From Arion vulgaris (taxonomy: Eukaryota; Mollusca; Gastropoda; Stylommatophora; Arionidae), in the NCBI GenBank assembly GCA_020796225.1, contig CM036759.1, positions 68,080,590 through 68,144,589 on the forward strand: DNA of 64,000 bases, written 5' to 3'. Both the position numbers and the translations under genes were made by a program. Below, in pieces: positions 31,185 through 41,329 of this stretch. The notes beneath the pieces are model-generated. The model ran no database searches, was not told the DNA's origin, and was given only the letters and a program-made list of their open reading frames with translations. Numbering within the stretch: position 1 is the first letter of the stretch; each line of letters begins with the position of its first letter.

Positions 31185-31480
31185 TTGTTTTTCTTCTTCT
31201 TTGCGTTCGGTTTTGTATGCTCGTCTAAATCATGAGATGGGTTGCCTCTATGGAGCTGCATGTCAGTTGGAGTTCCTCGAGAGTTCCCATAGCTTGCTCT
31301 GTAAGCTTCGTTCATGAGGCCATGTTTCATTTCGTTGGTGTATGTATGATGGACAGGACTGCAGAATGTACTCTGGAGTCTATGTTTCTGTCTGGCATGC
31401 ACACTGTGCAATCTGAGCAGGCTTTATTCTGTGCATGTGATGGTTGAGCCTGCAGTGACCTGTTCTTAGGTGAAAGGTAT
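31185..31480 (+). mobile_element. Dispersed repeat D, single-unit form
   Basis: It contains one copy of the segment expanded seven-fold at 5452-5913 (TGTATGCTCGTCTAAATCAT, GAGATGGGTTGCCTCTATGG, GCATGTCAGTTGGAG) and continues straight into the part seen at 7026-7225. It therefore shows the arrangement before expansion and before the LINE-r insertion. Confidence 0.78.
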
Positions 31481-31499
31481 TTTTTTTTGTAATGAAGCA

Positions 31500-32010
31500 G
31501 TCAGTATATTATCCGTTTATCGCAAGTGATAATGACAATAGCCTCAGACGTGTGCTGCTGCACTTCTCTGGTATGTGCGGAGGGGACTGTAGAGTCCAAT
31601 CTTGAACACAATCCCCTACCACATGTGGGGCATACATGATCAAGGTTAGACATGTAGGTGTCGTGTGTTTTGTTTTTTCGCTCAGCTCGTTTTCTCTGTG
31701 CCTCAACAATACGATGATTCTCAGCTATGCAGGTTCCTCTTGTGTTGTTACAGCGCCACATTTGGCGATCTTGCGCAAGGGATTCCCAGCACGTGGTGTC
31801 TATATCGAAGCATTTCAGAGACACTTTAAGAGTGTCTTTAAAGTGTTTTTATGTCCACCAGCTGAACGTCTGCCCGCTTCAAGCTCGTCATTCATCAACT
31901 GTTTTGGGATGCGTTTATCAGGCATCCAAGCAACGTGACTAATCCATCTCACTTGGGCCTTCTGTAACAGAGTGTTGACGCTTCGGAGCTTTACGGGCCT
32001 TCTGTAATAT
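31500..32010 (-). mobile_element. LINE-h C-terminus with zinc-finger end
   Basis: Minus-strand pieces: SHVAWMPDKRIPKQLMNDEL, then (after a shift) MSLKCFDIDTTCWESLAQDR, AQRKRAERKNKTHDT and DHVCPTCGRGLCSRLDS. I recognise this as the conserved tail of a LINE group whose protein ends with W-E-x-L-A-Q-D-R, a basic linker and a C2H2-like finger (C-P-T-C-G-R). Here the finger is altered after the second Cys and frameshifts break the upstream part, so it is a fossil. Confidence 0.8.
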
Positions 32011-32129
32011 AGTGTTGACGCTCGGGAGCTATGCTCTTCTGAATATAATTGCTAATACAGTAGATTTTGTAATATAAAAGTATCCAGAGGTTAAACAAAA
32101 TATTGTGGAGTCAAATAGTTATTTTATGC

Positions 32130-32775
32130 TTCCTCTTCGAATGTTCCCTATCGACCAATTGTTAAACCACTCTGTATGATTTGTATGTGATCTGAGTCTA
32201 AGAGTGGTTGTACTTTGTGCCAGTTATGTGCCTACAAGTAGGCCAGTACATTCGATTTCTGCGATGATTTTTATTTACTAGGTAGCTTCCTTAAGTCAGA
32301 GTCAACTATAAACTTATGGGCCTTCGGACTCGGGTAAGAATCATGGAAAATCAGATCACAACTACACCACGTGACCTCGTATTCCAGTATTGTTGTATAT
32401 AGACGAATTCATTTTAAAATCAACACAAAAATGCTAAATCGAAGTTATATTATGCAACAAGTTAAGTTTAACAATAAGAAATATCAATATTATAAATATT
32501 TTTCACCAATAAATAACAATAGACTGACAGAATTGAGTAAAATTGCAAAAATGTGTGCAGTGTTTTATCAAACATTTAATTTCCAGCCCCTTCTCTGATC
32601 TGGGTCAGGCATTCCACAGAAAGTTGTCTGGCCCTAGTGACTTCTAGAGAGTTGGCTGTGTTTAAACCTCCTACTACCTCAGACGCCTCTAACGATATGC
32701 ATTGTAGGCCTCAGTGTTACTATTCTTTCTCCCCTGCGAGCCCGCCAGGAAACGAGCGGAGTGAAAGGGGTAAGA
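32130..32775 (-). mobile_element. SINE-E copy interrupted by MITE-C
   Basis: The 3' half (32130-32297: CTTAGACTCAGATCACATAC, AGGCACATAACTGGCACAAA, GAAATCGAATGTACTGGCC on minus) and 5' half (32661-32775: core CATATCGTTAGAGGCGTCTG, ACAATGCATATCG) are in register with intact SINE-E once 32298-32660 is removed. Confidence 0.8.
32298..32660 (-). mobile_element. MITE-C copy 3, nested in SINE-E
   Basis: Tips CAGAGTCAACT and AGTTGGCTGTG. The flanks share only TTAA at the centre, so the target duplication has decayed. It is 363 bp, the same length as copy 4. No coding capacity: the only open frame (MLNRSYIMQQVKF) recurs in each copy by homology and is too short and AT-driven to credit. Confidence 0.8.
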
Positions 32776-33397
32776 GAATAGAAACCAAAGAATTTTAATC
32801 TTTGAATTGTTCGTGTTCAGATTTGAACCTTCCACCATCTCGTCCACACCGTGTTTATTTAACTTGTATGTTGTTCTTTCACGGACTGATGTGAGTTGAG
32901 GAGTTGAGTGGTGTACGTTCTGTTCAAGCTATATTTGCTTGGTACAGGCCGCCTGTTCGGTAGATCAGTGTCCGTGCAGATCCTAGCTCCCGCCGCATGC
33001 TGGACATTTCTCACCTGAACAGAACCCTCCTCTCGCATTGGTTCATACCTATATTGCACGCGACTGTCCGTCCTGTTTGCTTGCTAAACGTGATTTTGTC
33101 CTCGGACTGGCCTCAAACAAACAGAAGACTCTGTCACTTGAGCTATCCCGTCCTTGGAAGCGCTATCGGACCAATCTTGTTTTAGTATTTCGTGCCAAAA
33201 TCACATTTTTTGTTCTTCTTCAAATGTGTGTGTATATGTATATATATCTACATACACACACACCACCGCATATCACCTGTCCAATTTTTTTTAGATTTTC
33301 TTGCGTTTGGTCCATTAGTCGCCAAGCACAGAATGCTAGGAATTACCTTACAGTCAATACAGGTTTTTTCTTTTTTTCTGTTAAAAAATGTATACAC
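32776..33397. other. Unassigned stretch, possible retroelement coding remnant
   Basis: Between 32990 and 33190 the plus strand reads HTYIARDCPSCLLAKRDF, loosely like the zinc-binding start of an LTR-retrotransposon integrase (C-x2-C). I cannot support this further. A (TATA/CACA) microsatellite follows at 33235-33265. Confidence 0.25.
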
Positions 33398-33515
33398 TTT
33401 GATTGATTGATTGGATCATCTCATCATTGCACTTCGGTGAGTAACCATGTGTACTCCGATCTCTTTCTTACACAGGAAAATCTTAGCGGCAGTGCACCAA
33501 CTCCGCAAAATGTAT
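33398..33515 (-). mobile_element. SINE-A 3' fragment
   Basis: (TTGA)n, then CATCTCATCATTGCACTTCG, TTCTTACACAGGAAAATCTT and AGCGGCAGTGCACCAACTCC, where it stops. Confidence 0.78.
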
Positions 33516-33569
33516 GGGAAAGGAGTCTCGGAAATGCAGAAGTTTGGGAACTGCTGCTATAGATGACAA

Positions 33570-34945
33570 GTTGGATGTTTTTTCTGTGCATATCTTAGTT
33601 GTTTTTTTCTTTTGTGCATATCTTGAGATTTGATTGTTTTCTGTGCATATCTTAGATTGTTTTTCTGTGCATATCTTGTTTGTTTTTTCTGTGCAATCTT
33701 TTGCTTATATTGATTGTTTTCTGTGCATATCTTAGTTGTTTTTTCTGTGCATATCTTGATTGTTTTTTCTGTGCATATCTTAGTTGTTTTTCTGTGCATA
33801 TCTTGATTGTTTTTCTGTGCATATCTTGATTGTTTTTTCTGTGCATATCTTGATTGTTTTTCTGTGCATATCTTGATTGTTTTTCTGTGCATATCTTGAT
33901 TGTTTTTCTGTGCATATCTTGATTGCTTTTTCTGTGCATATCTTGATTGTTTTTCTGTGCATATCTTAGATTGTTTTTCTGTGCATATCTTGATGTTTTT
34001 TCTGTGCATATCTTGATTGTTTTTTCTGTGCATATCTTGATTGTTTTTCTGTGCATATCTTGATTGTTTTTCTGTGCATATCTTAGATGTTTTTTCTGTG
34101 CATATCTTGATTGTTTTTTCTGTGCATATCTTAGTTGTTTTCTGTGCATATCTTGATTGTTTTCTGTGCATATCTTGATTGTTTTCTGGCATATCTTAGA
34201 TTTTTTCTCAGGTGAAATTTGATTGTTTTTCTGTGCATATCTTGATTGTTTTTCTGTGCATATCTTGATTGTTTTTCTGTGCATATCTTGATTGTTTTTC
34301 TGTGCATATCTTAGATGTTTTTCTGTGCATATCTTGATTGTTTTTTCTGTGCATATCTTGATTGTTTTTTCTGTGCATATCTTGATTGTTTTTCTGTGCA
34401 TATCTTGATTGTTTTTCTGTGCATATCTTGATTGTTTTTCTGTGCATATCTTAGATGTTTTTCTGTGCATATCTTGATTGTTTTTCTGTGCATATCTTGA
34501 TTGTTTTTCTGTGCATATCTTAGTTGTTTTTCTGTGCATATCTTGATTGTTTTTTCTGTGCATATCTTGTTTTTTCTGTGCATATCTTGATTGTTTTTCT
34601 GTGCATATCTTGATTGTTTTTCTGTGCATATCTTGTTTTTTCTGTGCATATCTTGATTGTTTTTTCTGTGCATATCTTGATTGTTTTTTGTGCATATCTT
34701 GATTGTTTTTCTGTGCATCTTGATTGTTTTTCTGTGCATATCTTAGATGTTTTTCTGTGCATATCTTGATTGTTTTTTCTGTGCATATCTTGATTGTTTT
34801 TCTGTGCATATCTTGATTGTTTTTTCTGTGCATATCTTGATTGTTTTTCTGTGCATATCTTGATTGTTTTTCTGTGCATATCTTGATTGTTTTTCTGTGC
34901 ATATCTTGATTGTTTTTTCTGTGCATATCTTAGTTGTTTTCCTTT
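33570..34945. repeat. 23-24 bp minisatellite, about 58 copies
   Basis: Units TGCATATCTTGATTGTTTTT then CTG, varying in T-run length and in GATT/AGTT/AGATT. T-run changes shift the frame without creating stops on minus, giving open frames to 424 codons of MHRKTIKICTEK-like peptide. I do not consider these proteins. Confidence 0.95.
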
Positions 34946-35025
34946 GCGTATCTTGGTTGTTTTGACTTAACAGGGCATTATCATATACTTGAATACATTG
35001 TTTACAATAATATTTTTGCTATTGT

Positions 35026-35275
35026 CTATCCTCAGGTGGAAGATGGAATTGTTTGTCCACTCTTGCCGTTAAGCGTAGGAGAAGGAGCTTTAATTTGCGT
35101 TCCTGGGCCGGATAAGTCGCCCTTGTTGCGCTATAACCGTGTTTATGTAGTGTGGTCTTGATATTGTCTATCCATCTTTTTCTAGGTCTTCCCTTAGGTC
35201 TAGTACCCGATCTCTTGTTATTGTATGCTGTTATGATGGTTGGTTGTATTCCATTCTCATTAAATGTTCAAGCCC
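35026..35275 (-). mobile_element. LINE-b 3' fragment
   Basis: The minus strand matches LINE-b at 53391-53605: GTACTAGACCTAAGGGAAGA, CCTAGAAAAAGATGGATAGA, CTCCTTCTCCTACGCTTAAC, GGCAAGAGTGGACAAAC. This is the GRPRKRWIDN-coding end plus downstream sequence. Confidence 0.72.
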
Positions 35276-35426
35276 TGCATTTGTCGTCTTTCGATTAATT
35301 TGTTTCAATGAAAAAATTGCCCCACACAGAAAACAGCTAGAGGCCTGGACAAACTGACGAACAACTGTTGAGGCCCTATGCTCCACGAGGAGCGGAGAGG
35401 AATAGTAACAACAACTCTATCATCTA

Positions 35427-35670
35427 ACTTCTTCGAACGTTCTATATCGACGACTCACTCTTTGTGATCTGAGCCTAAGAGCGATTGTACGTTGTGTCGG
35501 CTATGCGCCTACAAGTAGGCCAGCACATCCAATTTCTGCGACGCATTTCATTTACTACGGTAACTTCCCTGGACCTCCCTAGTTCAGTCGCCTCTTACGA
35601 CATGCCTTATAGGTCGTAGTGCTACTATTCTTTGCTTTCATTCCGGGCCCCGGGACCATTCGAGCGCTGT
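35427..35670 (-). mobile_element. SINE-E copy
   Basis: Core CATGTCGTAAGAGGCGACTG on minus, with GAAATTGGATGTGCTGGCC, TACTTGTAGGCGCATAGCC and TCTTAGGCTCAGATCACAAA. The 5' end carries GGCCCGGAATG instead of the usual GCCGG..GAGC. Confidence 0.8.
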
Positions 35671-36359
35671 CATCTAACGAAACGAATGTTTTTACAACAA
35701 CAGATGGTGTGGGCTGCGCCTTACTTTCCCAAAACATCTTCGACCAACGCCACAAACCACTCACGCTACAAACACACTCACCTTCTTCTAAATCCACTAC
35801 CATCTGTTTGTCGTCATTTAGTCGCATCGAAGATTTATTAAATTGTTATTTTTTTGTTTCTAAAAAACCCGCCCTGTTATTATAGCACGATGGGCAGTTC
35901 GTGAATCGTAGCACAAGGCAATCGTGAGCAGCGTTCTACATTAGAAACGCTATTCTGGTAGGTTGTAGCGTTAAACGCTACGCGCTTGGAAACAATACTG
36001 CACGCTCATTTCTCAACAACATTCTTTGTCTACGGACGCATGCAGAAATCTCTTGCCAATAACTCACAGAGGTAGGGGATGAGTTCGAACAAATGTAGAG
36101 GCACAAGTCGCCCCTCTGATGTACGCCTCTGTTTGTATTAATGTTAATGATTTGATTATGTACCCGTTTGATAAACGCCCGACACTCCCATGTTCCGAGA
36201 GTATTATAAGTGGTGATTTTTGGTAAGATCTTCAGTTAACCGTAGTTTCCCGCAAACCTGCTCTTCTGCGCAATCTGTCGCGGCTTTTAACAAGATTTAG
36301 ATGTCGTTTAGTGAAATAGAAATCAGGAGAAATTAAATTTGATCTGGTCCGATCATCAT
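35671..36359. other. Unassigned stretch
   Basis: No family match. A local inverted pair GTAGCGTTAAACGCTAC (35967-35983) is a 17-bp perfect palindrome-like hairpin. No sustained open frame of interest. Confidence 0.4.
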
Positions 36360-36800
36360 CATCATGTGCCGTGCCGGCTGGCGTAGGCGATCGTGGATCT
36401 CCACAAATATCTGGCGTTTGCTATCATCTCAGATGTTGACGCTCTTCTCTGCAATGAAGTCAGGCTATCTAAAAATTTTCCCTCTCTGTCTTTCTCTGTC
36501 TCGTCTAGCCTCAATTCTACCAGTTGTTACATTGTGTTATAAACCTGTCTTCCTTATTACATGCTTGAAAAATGATGACTGTCTCTTTCTTTAATTTAAG
36601 ATAAGCTTTCTCTGTGTCTTGATCTCATTCAACACCTCAACATTAGTCATTTTAGCAGTCCATGGAATTCTCACCATTCTTCTGTAAAACCACATCTCTG
36701 TGGCTCTCAGAGATTTGTCGATCTGTTTGTTTACTGTCCATGACTGGCATCCGTATGTCAGTATTGGTTCTATGTAGCACTGTATAACTCTCATTCCAAT
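36360..36800 (-). mobile_element. LINE-d C-terminal remnant
   Basis: The minus strand is open for MRVIQCYIEPILTYGCQSWT, VNKQIDKSLRATEMWFYRRM and TAKMTNVEVLNEIKTQRKL. This is the post-RT domain of a LINE (Y-G-C-x-S-W-T, then W-F-Y-R-R-M). The left part continues the element out of frame (DHLEIHDRLR-like end at 36370). Confidence 0.78.
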
Positions 36801-36839
36801 CTGAAAGTATAAATTTCATGAAATTAATTTGAAAAATGT

Positions 36840-37010
36840 ATTTACATTGTTGAGTAATTCATCGCTTCTTTCCATGTCGTTTGATGTGTCTGAAATATTT
36901 AAGTTTCCGTGATGTTATGCTCTTTAATAGCCAACTCGATTTAATATCAAAATGTTGCAGAACAGAAGCGTTTGTTCTTGTCACTGTCCGTGATATTCTA
37001 AGTACAAAAC
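36840..37010 (-). mobile_element. Short LINE C-terminal remnant
   Basis: The minus strand reads LRISRTVTRTNASVLQHFDI then SITSRKLKYFRHIKRHGKKR, the K-Y-F-G-H-I-K-R-H motif of LINE tails, ending at a stop. Confidence 0.6.
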
Positions 37011-37364
37011 AGTATTAGAGAGAGAAACAAATTCTGCAAAACTCTAATTGTCTCAACTTTAAGAGACAGAGTTCACTGGAAGAGTCCATTGATTTTCCTG
37101 CAGATGTTAGACGGGAAATGTTCAAACGAATTTGTGTCACGAGAAGTTGGTATAAACAGGACAGATAATTAATGAGATCGATACCAACTGATGCCTTTTG
37201 AGAGGACACCTATCAAGCTAAGAAGACAATCCGATTGTTGGCTTTTCTCTGTCCACCTGCAAGACGATTACTGCCTTCTTCGTTCGTGATAAAAAGCAAT
37301 GAGCATTGCTTGTGTTTCTAACGATTTTTTCAGACGCAAACACACGATCCTTCATTCTATCTCT
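37011..37364. other. Unassigned stretch
   Basis: Between two LINE remnants; no structure recognised. Confidence 0.4.
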
Positions 37365-37680
37365 ATCATCATCATCAGGTGACCATGGATCTCCACAATC
37401 TTTGCCCCTGATATTTGCTATCATCTCAGATGTTGAGGCGATTCCGTGCCATGAAGTCAGACTGTCTAAAATCTAAAATGTACTCTCTTTTTGTCTTCCT
37501 CTGCCTCGTCTTCTCTTCGATTTTACCGGTTGTCACAATGTGTTCTAAGCCTCCCCTTCTGATTATATGTTCCAAAAATGATGAGTGCATCTTTCTTATA
37601 TTGAAGATAAACTTTCTCTTTGTCTTGATCTCATTCAGTACCTCAACATTAGTCATTTTAGTAGTATATGGGATTCTCAT

Positions 37681-38959
37681 CTTCTTCTTCTTCTTCTTCT
37701 TTCTCGAATCCTGTATGCCTCACAGCGTCAGGTCAGGAAGAGATTTCTAAAACGGCCCTAGTATGCGCTTCGTAGATAGTCTCTTTCGTCGCCTCTGTTA
37801 TCTCTGAGGTCCATCTTTTGCGTGGCCGGCCTTTTGCTTTGTACCCATTGTATCGGAGCAGCATTGCTCTTTGGGGTGCACTGTCTGATGGTAATCTGCT
37901 TACGTGACCGAACCATTTAATTTGTTGTTTCTTGATGAAGTCTAGTACTGATGTTGTACCCACTTTTTTCCTGATGTCTTCATTTCTCAACCGGTCTCTT
38001 CTTGTTACACCCAGCATTCTGCGTAGACACTTCATCTCTGTTGTGACTAGTTTTCTTCTATCGTTTGTTGTCAGCGTCCAGGTTTGGCACTGGTAACATA
38101 ATGTGGGAGAAAGATTGTGTTGAACATTGCTCTTTTTGTGTTCATGGTGACGTGTTTGCATCTTAAAATTGGCGCCATTTGCCCTATCATTTGATTTGCT
38201 TTGTTGCATCTGTGTTGAATTTCATTAGTTATTCTTCCATTTGCTGAAAAAATGCTCCCAGGTATGTGAAATCTTTTACTTGATTTAGTAGATGATTATC
38301 GATGGAGATGTTGGTAGTGTTTTCCTCTCTGGCGAATGTCATTACTTCTGTTTTGTCGATGTTAATTCTCATGTTGTATTCGTTACATGCTAACTGGAGT
38401 CTGTTGATGTGTTGTTGTAGCTGTTCTTCTGTTGTTGATATGATTGCCTGATCGTCTGCAAAAAGAAATTCATTTAAGAGTTCTCTGAGGTTGTTTCCTT
38501 CGCTGGTGTTAGCTATTTTACAAATGTGGTCAATGTACGTGATGAATAGCAGCGGGGATAGTACGCAACCTTGTCTTACTCCTGACCCTACGTGAAACTT
38601 TTCTGATAATCCTGTATTTGTTCTAATCGTACATTGGCTGTCAGTATAAATGTTCTTGCAAAGGTTGATTAGGTGTTCATTAACCCCATAGGTTGTTAGT
38701 ATTTTCCACAACTTGTGCCTATCTACGCGGTCGAACGCTTTTTCCTGATCTACAAATGCAACGTGTAAATGTTTGTCGGATTCGATAGTCCTTTCTACTA
38801 ACTGTCTGAGGGCGAATATTGCGTCTGTAGAGCTTTTGTTCTTCCTGAATCCCATTTGGGAGTCATTAAGCTGTGGCTCGATGATGTGGTGGAGCCTTTT
38901 CTCAAGTATTTTGCAGAATATTTTCCCAGTGTGGCTCAGTAGCGCTATGCCTTCTGATC
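37681..38959 (-). mobile_element. LINE-a insertion (RTE-like), RT to 3' end
   Basis: 1.28 kb of 5'-truncated LINE. In its orientation: reverse transcriptase core, then GAFFSANGRITNE (in the shifted frame), LCYQCQTWTLTTNDRRKLVT, CLRRMLGVTRRDRLRNEDIR, KKQQIKWFGHVSRLPSDSAP and GRPRKRWTSEITEATKETIY, then a short UTR and GAAAGAAGAAGAAG tail. The longest copy of this family in the window. Clade assignment (RTE-like) rests on motif style and simple-repeat tail, not on a tree. Confidence 0.87.
38229..38959 (-). pseudogene. Reverse transcriptase core of LINE-a
   Basis: Open from the truncation edge (ALLSHTGKIFCKILEKRL) to a stop at 38229. In the 208 residues from MGFRKNKSSTD the RT motifs are in order: A at 33-44 (AFVDQEKAFDRV), B at 91-103 (SGVRQGCVLSPLL), C at 132-135 (FADD, the catalytic Asp pair), D near 168-170 (KTE). 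The enzyme would copy LINE RNA into DNA at a nicked target. It lacks the upstream endonuclease and RT fingers. A missing base in the T-run near 38253 shifts the frame before SANGRITNE, and a second shift lies in the FNTIFLP region. Confidence 0.88.
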
Positions 38960-39110
38960 ATTCTCATCATTCTTCTGTAAAACCAGATTTCTGTGACCTC
39001 CAGAGATTTTTCCATCTGTTTGTTTATTGTCCGTGACTCGCATCCGTATGTCAGTATTGGTTCTATGTAGCACTGTATAACTCTCATTCTGATCTCAACT
39101 GACAGTGATC

Positions 39111-39290
39111 TGTTGTAACAGTAACTTGTTGTATATAATGTTTCTATAGATCTGTTGTAACAATAACTTGTTGCATATAATGCTCTTCTATATATTGTAT
39201 CTGTTGTAACAGTAACTTGTTGCATATAATGCTTCTATAGATCTGTAGTAACAGTGAGTTGTTGCATATAATGCTTCTATAGATCTGTCG
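39111..39290. repeat. About 58-bp minisatellite beside LINE-d
   Basis: Three to four units with GATCTGTTGTAACAGTAACT, TGTTGCATATAATGCT and TCTATA. It starts directly at the 5' (right) edge of the LINE-d remnant. Confidence 0.85.
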
Positions 39291-39329
39291 TAAAGAAGCA
39301 ACATGTTAAAAACCAAGCAATACAGTTTT

Positions 39330-39415
39330 ACAAAGTACAAAAAAAATACTCAGTGACGTTTCTACCAAAAGGCCTTCATCAAGCAAAGGATACAAAAGAA
39401 TCAAAGAAATTCAGA
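39330..39415 (-). other. Possible Penelope-like or hammerhead-type remnant
   Basis: The minus strand reads CTTGATGAAGGCCTTTTGGT followed by AGAAACGTCACTGAG. Its T-G-A-T-G-A box, short GGCC-TTTT-GG(T) arm and GAAAC-GTC resemble a hammerhead core, with the first C replaced by T. Such sequences mark Penelope-like element ends. Activity is doubtful. Confidence 0.35.
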
Positions 39416-39429
39416 CTCCCTACACTTTC

Positions 39430-39600
39430 TTCTGCTGATGTTGGTGACTCTTGTCTTTTCTGGTGTTGTTAGTAACTTTTCGTAGGCATCGCATTTCGCA
39501 TGTACTTAATTTTATGACTGTGTTTTGCTCATTGTCCATGTTTGACTCTGGTAACACAAAGTATGTATGAAAATGATGTTGATCATCTGCTGCTTAGCTG
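39430..39600 (-). mobile_element. LINE-j C-terminal remnant
   Basis: The minus strand reads LAPSLRHPNISLTAKQQMIN then IIFIHTLCYQSQTWTMSKTQ, the usual LINE segment ending in Y-x-S-x-T-W-T-M. Its 5' side is continuous with an array of its own sequence. Confidence 0.75.
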
Positions 39601-40100
39601 TCAGTGAGATGTTTGGGTGCCGTAACGATGGGGCTAGCTGGTAGGTTACAGCATTTGTTTTTTTTAACTCTATCTCTCTGTCTAGTGAGATGTTTGGGTG
39701 CCTTAACAATGTGGCTAGCTGGTAGGTTACAGCATTTGCTTTTTGCAGTCTAATCTATATCTTTCTGTCTAGTGAGATGTTTGGATGCCTTAACGATGGG
39801 GCTAGGTGGTAGGTTACAGCATTTGCTTTTTGCAGTCTAACCTCTATCTCTCTGTCTAGTGAGATGTTTGGATGCCTTAACGATGGGGCTAGGTGGTAGG
39901 TTATAGCATTTGCTTTTTGCACTCTAGCCTCTATCTCTCTGTCTAGTGAGATGTTTGGATGCCTTAACGATGGGGCTAGGTGGTAGTTATAGCATTTGCT
40001 TTTTGCACTTAGCCTCTATTCTCTGTCTAGTGAGATGTTGGATGCCTTAACGATGGGCTAGACAGCATTTGCTTTGCAGTCTAACTCTATCTCTCGCGTT
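39596..40100. repeat. About 87-bp minisatellite derived from LINE-j
   Basis: Six units with GAGATGTTTGGATGCCTTAA, CGATGGGGCTAGGTGGTAGG, TTACAGCATTTGCTTTTTGC and CTCTATCTCTCTGTCTAGT. On minus the unit translates as 29 residues including QKANAVTYHLAPSLRHPNIS, so a full unit is in frame with the LINE it came from. Units decay towards the right end. Confidence 0.9.
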
Positions 40101-40117
40101 ATTTCATTGAACAAGTA

Positions 40118-40150
<33 letters not shown>

Positions 40151-40385
40151 GAGTGATAGGACCATCATAATTGCACTTTGGCGAGTTTTCATGTGTGTTT
40201 CGATCTCTTCCTTACACAGGAAGATCTCAGCAGCAGTGCACGAACTCCGTAGCACCAGCGAGTGTTTCCGATGTAACTTAGAAGAAAATATGTTGCAGGA
40301 ACTACATTTTTAAAATTTATCTCATGAATTTTGTACGAGCATCAGTTTTCAAGCCTGCTTTTCTTGATTTTGAACTGTCAATGAG

Positions 40386-40536
40386 GAGTTCTGCCGAATC
40401 GATTAGAGCTCGGCTCTCATGTGGAGTCTCTGGCCGAATCGATTAGCTCGGCTTCGTGTGAGTCTCTGCCGAATCGATTAGAGCTCGGCTCTCGTGGAGT
40501 CTCTGGCCGAATCGATTAGAGCTCGGCTCCCATGCA
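40386..40536. repeat. Four tandem copies of the SINE-G box A segment
   Basis: About 38-bp units, GAGTCTCTGGCCGAATCGAT then TAGAGCTCGGCTCTCATG, each containing the box A-like TGGCCGAATCGATTAGAGC; only the last is followed by box B. Confidence 0.88.
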
Positions 40537-40704
40537 GAGACCCGTGTTCATTCCACGGATATTTCTGTCAGGGCATAAAGAAAATCAAACCTGAACAATT
40601 TTGCAGCGACTGCACTAGCCATGCGACCATTACATTCTTAAGACGCATGTTCCCCCGTCCCACACCCCGCACTAAAACATCGGCAGTAACGACAGTTTTA
40701 TTAA
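40393..40704 (+). mobile_element. SINE-G nested in SINE-A, with amplified box A segment
   Basis: Box B-like GTGTTCATTCCACGG, then CAAACCTGAACAATTTTGCA, GCGACTGCACTAGCCATGC and GTAACGACAGTTTTATT as in SINE-G at 20599. The 5' part contains four tandem box A segments. GAGTTCT (40386-40392) and CGGTTCT (40705-40711) are the probable short target duplication. Confidence 0.8.
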
Positions 40705-40850
40705 CGGTTCTTTTACCTGCTCAACTATGTTTTATCGTCCGTCTCCGATATCCCTAGGAACTTGATCTTACTTACACTGAGATCAGGGATCTCTGGGAAA
40801 ATATCTAGATGGATCCACGAGGAAGCAAACCGAATACAATTGAAAGGAGA

Positions 40851-41329
40851 GGCAAACACCAAATTTCTACGGCCACAGATACTCCTTGAAATAAACAATG
40901 ATATTGATACCTGACAAACCTGGCAAAGTCCATGTTCTTTGTTAGTTTCCTGAACTGCAGTTCAACTTTGATTGATACCTGGGTCAAAGATAATGAGCAA
41001 TGTATGACGTAGACATGCCAACTGTTTCCTGAAGTCAAACTGACTGTATCCCAGTTTTCCCATCAAATTCATCGCTCTCATTAGACATGACAAGCAGACA
41101 AAATCTGGGCATAACAAATCTGCCTGTCGTGCAAGGAGTCCAGTAGCGAAGGTGAGCTCGCGTGATCTAAGAGTTAAGGTCACCTGCGTGTCCTTCTGAT
41201 TTGTGATGACATGTTAACACGCACGTGCTGGTCTGACACGCGCGTGACAAGGGACACACACCAGCCACGCGAGTAGGTATACGTAATGAAGGTTAGTAAT
41301 TGAGAATGAGCCAGGACCTAGTTGCGTTT
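40851..41329. other. Unassigned stretch
   Basis: A TTTGATTGATACCTG phrase and its near-inverse TATTGATACCTGACA occur close together near 40900-40980; otherwise nothing recognised. Confidence 0.4.

Larger units (their letters stand above)
37365..39110 (-). mobile_element. LINE-d copy split by a LINE-a insertion
   Basis: The 3' part (37365-37680, MRIPYTTKMTNVEVLNEIKT, RKFIFNIRKMHSSFLEHIIR) and 5' part (38960-39110, MRVIQCYIEPILTYGCESRT, MEKSLEVTEIWFYRRMMRM) join in the order of the uninterrupted copy at 36360-36800. ATTCTCAT at 37673-37680 and 38960-38967 is the duplicated target. Confidence 0.82.
40117..40850 (-). mobile_element. SINE-A copy interrupted by SINE-G
   Basis: From the (TTGA)n tail through GCACGAACTCCGTAGCACCA and AAGCCTGCTTTTCTTGATTT to about 40392, then from 40705 with TTTATCGTCCGTCTCCGATA, ATCTTACTTACACTGAGATC and the head region near 40810. 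The order matches SINE-A at 24906 on the opposite strand. Confidence 0.82.

Noticed and set aside
33038..33190. LTR-retrotransposon integrase zinc finger (DCPSCLLAKR)
   Set aside because: Only a C-x2-C and basic residues are visible, with no His pair in place and no downstream catalytic core; kept only as a remark.
33557..34926. 424-codon MHRKTIKICTEK-type frame
   Set aside because: Translation of the 23-24 bp array; T-run length changes shift frames but no start context, domain or composition supports a protein.
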